A DNA stretch of 64,000 bases, from contig QANZ01035685.1 in NCBI GenBank assembly GCA_003254925.1, forward strand, positions 56,879 through 120,878. Direction: 5' to 3'. Of the stretch, positions 58,302 to 64,000 are shown one piece after another. The translations under genes were made by a program, and so were the position numbers. Positions within the stretch are counted from its first letter, which is position 1. The number at the start of each line of letters is the position of its first letter. Source of the stretch: Chamaecrista fasciculata (taxonomy: Eukaryota; Streptophyta; Magnoliopsida; Fabales; Fabaceae). The notes below the pieces were generated by a model. The model saw nothing but the letters and a program-made list of their open reading frames with translations. It had not been told where the DNA came from and searched no databases.

Positions 58302-59133
58302 TCTTCATTTATACCTTTGTTTCTTTTTCCATTTTTTTTTTCTGATTATTGATTATTGATGCGTTTTGCCTACTTTTCCAGTTAAGGTAGGAAATGATAA
58401 CCTTTATGTCTAGGTTGCATTGTAATGATTTTTCTTGTATTTTAATAATAATACCTGCAAAACTCACATGCATATATGACATATCCCCATCACAGGATCA
58501 GCATCTAATACGTAGGGTTTTTCTTTTCTTTTTTTATTTTTTGTTTGGGTTTTTAAAATGTAAAAATGTAAAAATTTAAAAAAAAGGGTTATTTTGTTTA
58601 CTTAGTAAAGAGAGGCCTGCGTGGGAGAAATGAAACCAGCTGTAAATCCTCCCAAGTTGGTTGATGGATGGCTCAGTTCCAATGAAATGGGTTCGTAATA
58701 GCAAGTCCCAATCCCCACTGTGATGATATTTCCATAATAATGCATATGGAAAAAGGTGACAAAAGCCTCTCTCTGAATCTCACCTGCACAGTCCATCCAT
58801 CCATCCCCAATGCCTAACCCAACACTCAACACACATACTGAGGCTATATTATTATATACTCCTATATGGCTATATCACTTAATAATTTCAAATCTAAAAT
58901 TAGCAAACCCTTTTTGTTTTTTTCTGTAGCCCTCTGTTTGCTGTTATATTGTACTAGTTATATACCCCCTCGCTCAGCCAGCCACTGTCTTCCATATCAA
59001 ACGACCTTTTCTCTTCTTTCTTTTCCTTTTCTTTTTCCTTTCCTTTCCTTTTGCTCTTTTATTTATTCCCCATCTCACCATCCTCTTCACTCTCTCCACA
59101 ATCTTCCCCAAATCCGTGTTATGTAATTTTGTC
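58302..59133 (+). promoter_or_regulatory. Upstream region of the AAA-ATPase gene
   Basis: AT-rich with CT-rich tracts (about 58995-59100). Small ORFs on both strands have no family feature. No specific motif apart from the TATA box listed separately. Confidence 0.4.
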
Positions 59134-59141
59134 TATAAATA
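59134..59141 (+). promoter_or_regulatory. TATA box of the AAA-ATPase gene
   Basis: TATAAATA, 79 nt upstream of the chosen ATG. With a start site about 30 nt further on, the leader would be roughly 45-50 nt. It argues against the in-frame upstream Met at 59051. Confidence 0.65.
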
Positions 59142-59212
59142 CATCATCACCATCTTCATCATCATCATATTACACCCATTCTCCTCCTTCTCTTGTTCTC
59201 TCTAACTCGAAA

Positions 59213-60763
59213 ATGAGGGAATACTGGACCTCCTTGGCATCGCTGCTAGGTGTGTTTGCTTTCTGCCAAACGCTCCTCCAGACGGTGTTTCCGCCGGAGC
59301 TCCGGTTCGCCTCCGTCAAGTTCTTCAACCGGATTTTCCACTGCTTCTCCTCCTACTGCTACTTCGACATCACCGAGATCGACGGCGTCAACACCAACGA
59401 GCTCTACAACGCCGTCCAGCTCTACCTGAGCTCCTCCGTCTCCATCACCGGCAACCGCCTTAGCCTCACGCGCGCCCTCAACTCCAGCGGCTTCACCTTC
59501 GGCCTCGCCAACAATGACAGCATCGTCGACACCTTCAACGGCGTCAATGTGCTCTGGGAACACGTCGTCACGCAGAGGCAGGCTCAGACCTTCTCGTGGC
59601 GGCCACTTCCCGACGAGAAACGAGGCTTCACGCTCCGAATCAGGAAGAGAGACAAGGGTTTGGTATTGAATTCCTACTTGGAATACATTATGGAGAAAGC
59701 CAATGAGATTCGGAGGAAGAATCAGGACCGTTTATTGTACACCAATTCCAGAGGCGGCTCTTTAGATTCCAGAGGCCATCCTTGGGAATCGGTGCCGTTT
59801 AAGCATCCAAGCACGTTCGACACGTTGGCTATGGACCCTGAAAAGAAGAAGGAGATCATGGACGATCTGCAAGATTTCGCCGGCGGCCAAGCGTTTTACC
59901 AGAAAACCGGTCGGGCTTGGAAGAGGGGTTATCTTCTTTACGGACCGCCGGGGACTGGAAAATCAAGCATGATCGCTGCAATGGCTAATTATCTCGGGTA
60001 TGATATATACGATTTAGAATTGACCGAGGTTCATAACAATTCAGAGCTCAGGAAGCTTCTCATGAAGACCACTTCCAAATCGATTATAGTGATCGAGGAC
60101 ATTGACTGCTCAATCAATTTAACCAACAGGAAGAAGAACGGTGGCAGTAATAATAATCCTGCTTCTAGGAATTACTACGATTCCGAGATGCGTGGTGCGT
60201 GTGGTTCTCCTTGCGGTGAGGATGGTGGGAATTCGATTACTCTCTCTGGGTTGTTGAATTTCACGGATGGATTGTGGTCTTGCTGTGGGAGCGAGAGGAT
60301 TTTCGTGTTCACTACGAACCACATTGAGAAGCTTGACCCTGCTTTGTTGAGAAGTGGCAGAATGGATATGCACATTTTCATGAGTTACTGTTCGTTTTCA
60401 TCTTTGAAGATTCTTCTGAAAAACTATCTGGGGCATGAAGAGCGTGATTTGGATGGCTCAATCATGAAGGAAATAGAGGAGGTTATTGATAAGGCACGGA
60501 TGACTCCGGCGGATGTAAGCGAGGTTTTGATCAAGAACAGGCGTGACAAGGAGAAAGCAGTGATCGAATTGTTGGAGGCATTGAAATTGGCAGCAGAGAG
60601 GAACCAAAAAAACGGAGCTCTGAGAGCAAAAAACGGAGTAGAGGATGAAGAGGAAGAGCAAGAGAAAAGGGCTCTGGAGAGTCCTAAAGAAGAGTTTGAG
60701 ATAGAGGATAATTGCAAGGAAGGGGATGGAGAAGGAGAAGACGAAGAAGAGAAGATCAAATAA
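59213..60763 (+). CDS. AAA-ATPase of the At5g57480 (BCS1-like) plant family
   Basis: A single-exon gene of 516 residues, the normal length. An N-terminal hydrophobic segment (about residues 6-24) is followed by the plant AAA-associated domain (about 25-125, with FDITEIDG and YLSS), then HPSTFDTLAMDPE. In the AAA core, Walker A GPPGTGKSS is at 244-252, Walker B IIVIEDID at 291-298, sensor FTTNH at 366-370 and LLRSGRMD at 378-385. The loop at 303-340 (Asn-rich, then ACGSPCGEDGG) is the usual variable insert. The C-terminus (from about 460) is strongly acidic and ends in Lys. The family couples ATP hydrolysis to remodelling of unknown clients; relatives are membrane-anchored. The ATG at 59213 is chosen because MREYWTSLASLLG is the typical family start and the TATA box lies just upstream. 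Confidence 0.95.
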   Translation: MREYWTSLASLLGVFAFCQTLLQTVFPPELRFASVKFFNRIFHCFSSYCYFDITEIDGVNTNELYNAVQLYLSSSVSITGNRLSLTRALNSSGFTFGLANNDSIVDTFNGVNVLWEHVVTQRQAQTFSWRPLPDEKRGFTLRIRKRDKGLVLNSYLEYIMEKANEIRRKNQDRLLYTNSRGGSLDSRGHPWESVPFKHPSTFDTLAMDPEKKKEIMDDLQDFAGGQAFYQKTGRAWKRGYLLYGPPGTGKSSMIAAMANYLGYDIYDLELTEVHNNSELRKLLMKTTSKSIIVIEDIDCSINLTNRKKNGGSNNNPASRNYYDSEMRGACGSPCGEDGGNSITLSGLLNFTDGLWSCCGSERIFVFTTNHIEKLDPALLRSGRMDMHIFMSYCSFSSLKILLKNYLGHEERDLDGSIMKEIEEVIDKARMTPADVSEVLIKNRRDKEKAVIELLEALKLAAERNQKNGALRAKNGVEDEEEEQEKRALESPKEEFEIEDNCKEGDGEGEDEEEKIK

Positions 60764-61739
60764 TATGGATGGAAATTAGTCATGGGAGAAAGATTAAGGA
60801 GTGTGATTGAGCTGAAGAAGAACAGGAAACATACACTACACTACTGTAGTCTGTGAAAGTATTTGATCTTGAAAAATTTTTATAAGATAGAAAGGGGAAA
60901 CAGGGGGGAAACAACTTGAAAACCTTGTCACATAATTATTATGTCTCTATTTTTTTTTAACTATGAATGAATGAATTCTGTATTTACTTAATAAGTAGGC
61001 AAGGTAATGATTTGGTGATATTTGATTTCTCATTTAGAATTAGGAGTTTAGGCCCTTTACACCCTGACATAGTTGGGTAGCCAGCTGGGATGTTGGTAAA
61101 CATCTGGGGTGCACATGGCATGGCCAATGTTAGTCGCTTGATGTTGATGGGACTTGTTGGGAATATAGTAATTGGGTGGCAAACTAATTGAAAACCAGAA
61201 GTGTTTCTGTGGATGTGGATAATACTAATTAATCTAGTTTTGGCTGCAAATTAGTGTTATCCTTGGTGCCTAAGGATGATCTGTAACTGTAACATGGTTT
61301 CTGTTCATGCTACTACTATTCAATGTTGTTTCAGAGTACTTCACATCAGAAGTGTTCTTACTTGTGAATGCAAACTAATTGAAAACCAGAAGTGTTTCCG
61401 AGGAAAGGATGATATTACTTGTGAATGCAAATAAATGACCTGTAATGTTTGGTTCCATTTCCTCTTGTTCTTGACTCATTAAATCAAATTGATTATTGCA
61501 GAAATCTTATATAGGCAAAATTAAAATTTAAAAAGTAATCATAACAATTTTGTGAAGAGGACCCGGTCACGAATGTTTGGAAGCATTAGATAACCTCACC
61601 AATTTTGACTTGAGTTGGAAATAATAAATTATTCATAGATCATAACTTTGTTTTAGATGAGATGAGATTTTGTGTAGTATGTATTATCAGTTTGAGATAG
61701 GCACTGGAAATTTATTTGGAAAAGGTATAAATAAATCTA
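60764..61739. other. 3' flank of the AAA-ATPase with a short direct repeat
   Basis: GCAAACTAATTGAAAACCAG with AAGTGTTTC occurs near 61177 and again near 61370, about 195 bp apart. The 3' UTR probably ends before about 61000 (AATGAATGAATTC, AATAAG). No other gene. Confidence 0.45.
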
Positions 61740-62247
61740 GGGTAAATTACAAAATAGGGTCCTGTGGTTTGGCCCTATTTCAGATAGGGTACATGTGGTT
61801 TGAAAAGTTTCAAATTGGGGCCTGAGGTTAACTCCGTTTGCAAAATAGGGTCTAGGTGGTTTTGACCGTCAAAAAACTAACGGTGCACGTGATAATTTGC
61901 CTAACAATCTCAGGGTCTTTAGTTAAAATACTATTTTAAGACCCTAACTATTAATTTTTTTGCGTTTGAATCCCTATTTCTTACGTCGTCATGTTAAAAT
62001 ACTATTTTAAAATACTATTTTTGCGTTGGTTAAAAATAGTTAGGGTCTTAAAATAGTATTTTAACTAAAGACCCTGAGATTGTTAGGCAAATTATCACGT
62101 GCACCGTTAGTTTTTTCACGGTCAAAACCACCTAGACCCTATTTTGCAAACAGAGTTAACCTCAGGCCGCAATTTGAAACTTTTCAAACCACATGTATCC
62201 TATCTGAAACAGGGCCAAACCACATGACCCTATTTTGTAATTTACCC
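61740..62247. mobile_element. Mutator-type palindromic MITE, 508 bp, perfect 9-bp TSD
   Basis: Termini GGGTAAATTACAAAATAGGG and complement; TSD ATAAATCTA at 61731-61739 and 62248-62256. The halves pair along almost the whole length, including CTAACAATCTCAGGGTC near the centre. Confidence 0.9.
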
Positions 62248-62256
62248 ATAAATCTA

Positions 62257-63583
62257 TAAATAGATAGAGGTTTAGATAAACACGGGTGGGTTCCTTTTTG
62301 GGTACTTAAACAAGGATTGAATAGGAATAGGAGTAGCTTTATGAGAATTATGATGTAAGGAAAGGAAGCGAGAACATGAAAGAATTTGTTAATCTGAGTT
62401 TGCTATATATGTCTGTATTTGATTGGATTGGTTTGCATTAACCTCTTATGATCAATTGCAAGTGCAAGTGGTGTAAATAAAATACTGTACCAGTGGATAA
62501 GATTGGAGGGGTATTTAAGGAAGTATGGTGAAAACTGAAAACCAAATAAAAGGAGAAAGAAAAACAAATAAAGAAGACCCACACATTGTGTTGGGAAAAA
62601 GGAGGGGTTGAGACAACAAAAGCAACTAGAAAGTCTCACTTACAATGAGAAAATTGGCTGGTGATCATTTAGATTCTGAGTTGTAAAGCCTATCAGCTTG
62701 TCAAGCCAAGAGTAGAGACTTTTGGCTTAAGTGGCCACATGTCACAAACGACGATCTTTCAAATTTTAGAGGGATTCTTTATCAATATCAATATTTAATT
62801 AATAATTATGAAAGTATATTTGTATAATTTTGTTATTTGTTGGAAATGCATGTAGAATGATTATTTTATTAGATAAATTTAGGAAATTAAACATGAATTG
62901 TAGCCAAACCCATAGAAACTTTTAAAAAGGGTGACATGTAAAAAGATGGCCCTGATAGCATGAAACGAGAGAAAAAGGTCGAGTCCTTCTTTTATGGATG
63001 CAATCCAACGTTCATAACTTTTTTTTTAATACATATAACTTTTTGGAGCACAAAAACGAGATTTGTTAAGGCTCTTTATCTCTTTATTGCGTTTCTTTCC
63101 TTTTAGCTTTATTCTCTCTTATTAGTTCTTGTTCTTACAATACGTGGTATTGGCATTTCTTGACCGGCGTGGATATGCTTGGAATTTGGATTGGAGTTTC
63201 TGGTTCACCCCATCAAACCAATTCGGCCGCTTTCGCTTCTCTGTTTAATTTTTTTAAAAAAAAATACATTTTTTTTTTTAAAAAAAAATTGTAATTAGGA
63301 TTTTGATCGAGCTTTGAATTTGTGTTTTTTGTTAAAATTAATTTTATTAGCAATTTATAGTTATCAAATAGAAAATACAAAGCATGAAAGTGAATTAAGG
63401 TTAAATAATAATCATTCTGAAAAAAAAAATCATTTATGGTTTATATAATAGAAGGAAAATTGTGAGCGAAAATAAAGAAATTGTATTTATATAAAGTTTT
63501 CTATACTTTTTTCTAGCAAATTTACTTTTAGAAACAACACATGTGATGATAACTATTTGTATTATTATAAGGAATATAAAATA
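62257..63583. other. AT-rich intergenic DNA, no gene seen
   Basis: Contains a T-run/A-run pair at about 63247-63290 that could fold. The 78-codon ORF at 62403-62639 on the minus strand is hydrophobic with no family feature and is not called. Confidence 0.4.
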
Positions 63584-64000
63584 TAGGGATGATCATGGGT
63601 AGGGTACTATGATACCCGGATATGAGCGGGTATCAAAATCAATCCTCATACCCATATTCGTTGGGTAGTTTAATCCCCATACACGCACCCAAACCCGAAA
63701 AAATTTTAAAATTAATTACTTTTTGTTAATATGAAATTTATATTTATCCAAATTTTTACATCCATAACTACTAAAAATAATAAAAAATAAATCATAAATA
63801 TGAATACATTAATAAAATATTTCAATATTTATAAAAACTCTAATATTTTTCAGTAAAAAGTGTTAAAGTATTATATTTTTTATATATAAAAATATATTTA
63901 TTATTACTAATGGGTATATGGGTAGGGTACTACCATACCCGAACCCGTACCCATTAAGGATGGATACGGGTTTAGACCCATACCCATAGGGTAAATTTCA
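63584..64000. mobile_element. hAT-like MITE, cut by the window end
   Basis: Starts TAGGGATGATCATGGGTAGG and contains many GGGTA/TACCC repeats at both visible sides, with a TA-rich middle. This is a common pattern for plant hAT-derived MITEs. The right terminus and TSD lie outside the window. Confidence 0.5.

Noticed and set aside
59051-59212. Earlier in-frame Met at 59051 as the AAA-ATPase start
   Set aside because: It lies upstream of the TATA box at 59134 and would add a low-complexity Ser/Pro extension not typical of the family.
1-64000. tRNA genes
   Set aside because: No convincing GGTTCGA-type B box with paired acceptor stem was seen by eye; a tRNA-finder run would be needed to exclude them.

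Overview
The window is nuclear DNA from a flowering plant, most likely a eudicot. It is AT-rich, its genes have GT-AG introns, and it holds a CYP96A-type cytochrome P450 pair, a YIP4-type Golgi protein, a plant AAA-ATPase and typical plant transposons (CACTA, Mutator, Harbinger, hAT, LINE, Ty3/gypsy, Copia). I cannot name the species. Exons and products were read by eye from the translated sequence and from remembered family features; no search was run.

Only three protein-coding genes look intact: a CYP96A-like P450 (7650-9982, minus), a YIP4-like protein (45795-47420, plus) and an At5g57480-like AAA-ATPase (59213-60763, plus). A fourth host locus, a second CYP96A copy at the left edge (<1-1842, minus), is the tandem partner of the intact P450 but has a 5-bp frameshifting insertion in exon 1. 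The two P450 introns have been enlarged independently by different fold-back elements.

Layout. 1-10245: tandem P450 pair, with Mutator-type fold-back elements, an RTE LINE tail and a small 26S/antisense-18S rRNA chimera between them. 10246-14199: CACTA-type element or composite carrying pieces of a host gene, placed 264 bp upstream of the intact P450. 14200-16835: LINE with an intact endonuclease domain, cut by a CACTA left end (16836-18053). 18800-26920: Athila-like ORF1 remnant split by a 7.3-kb CACTA element (19220-26504, TSD CCC) that keeps a TNP2 tail and a decayed TNPA-like gene. 27345-37325: Copia scrap, two LTRs facing opposite ways around a 14-bp minisatellite, then two Tat-type Ty3/gypsy copies in inverted orientation with matching 1.68-kb arms. 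37331-45330: MULE transposase N-terminus, zf-GRF pseudogene, LINE tail, and Harbinger-type and other fold-back elements. 45330-64000: the YIP4 and AAA-ATPase genes in AT-rich DNA with MITEs, a 207-bp hairpin, a hAT MITE and microsatellites.

I see no operon-like or defence-like system, no CRISPR and no clear tRNA gene. The novelty lies in how elements are nested and what they carry: the rRNA chimera, gene fragments in the CACTA, the double retrotransposon palindrome, the MULE/zf-GRF pair and the unexplained hairpin at 50687-50893.
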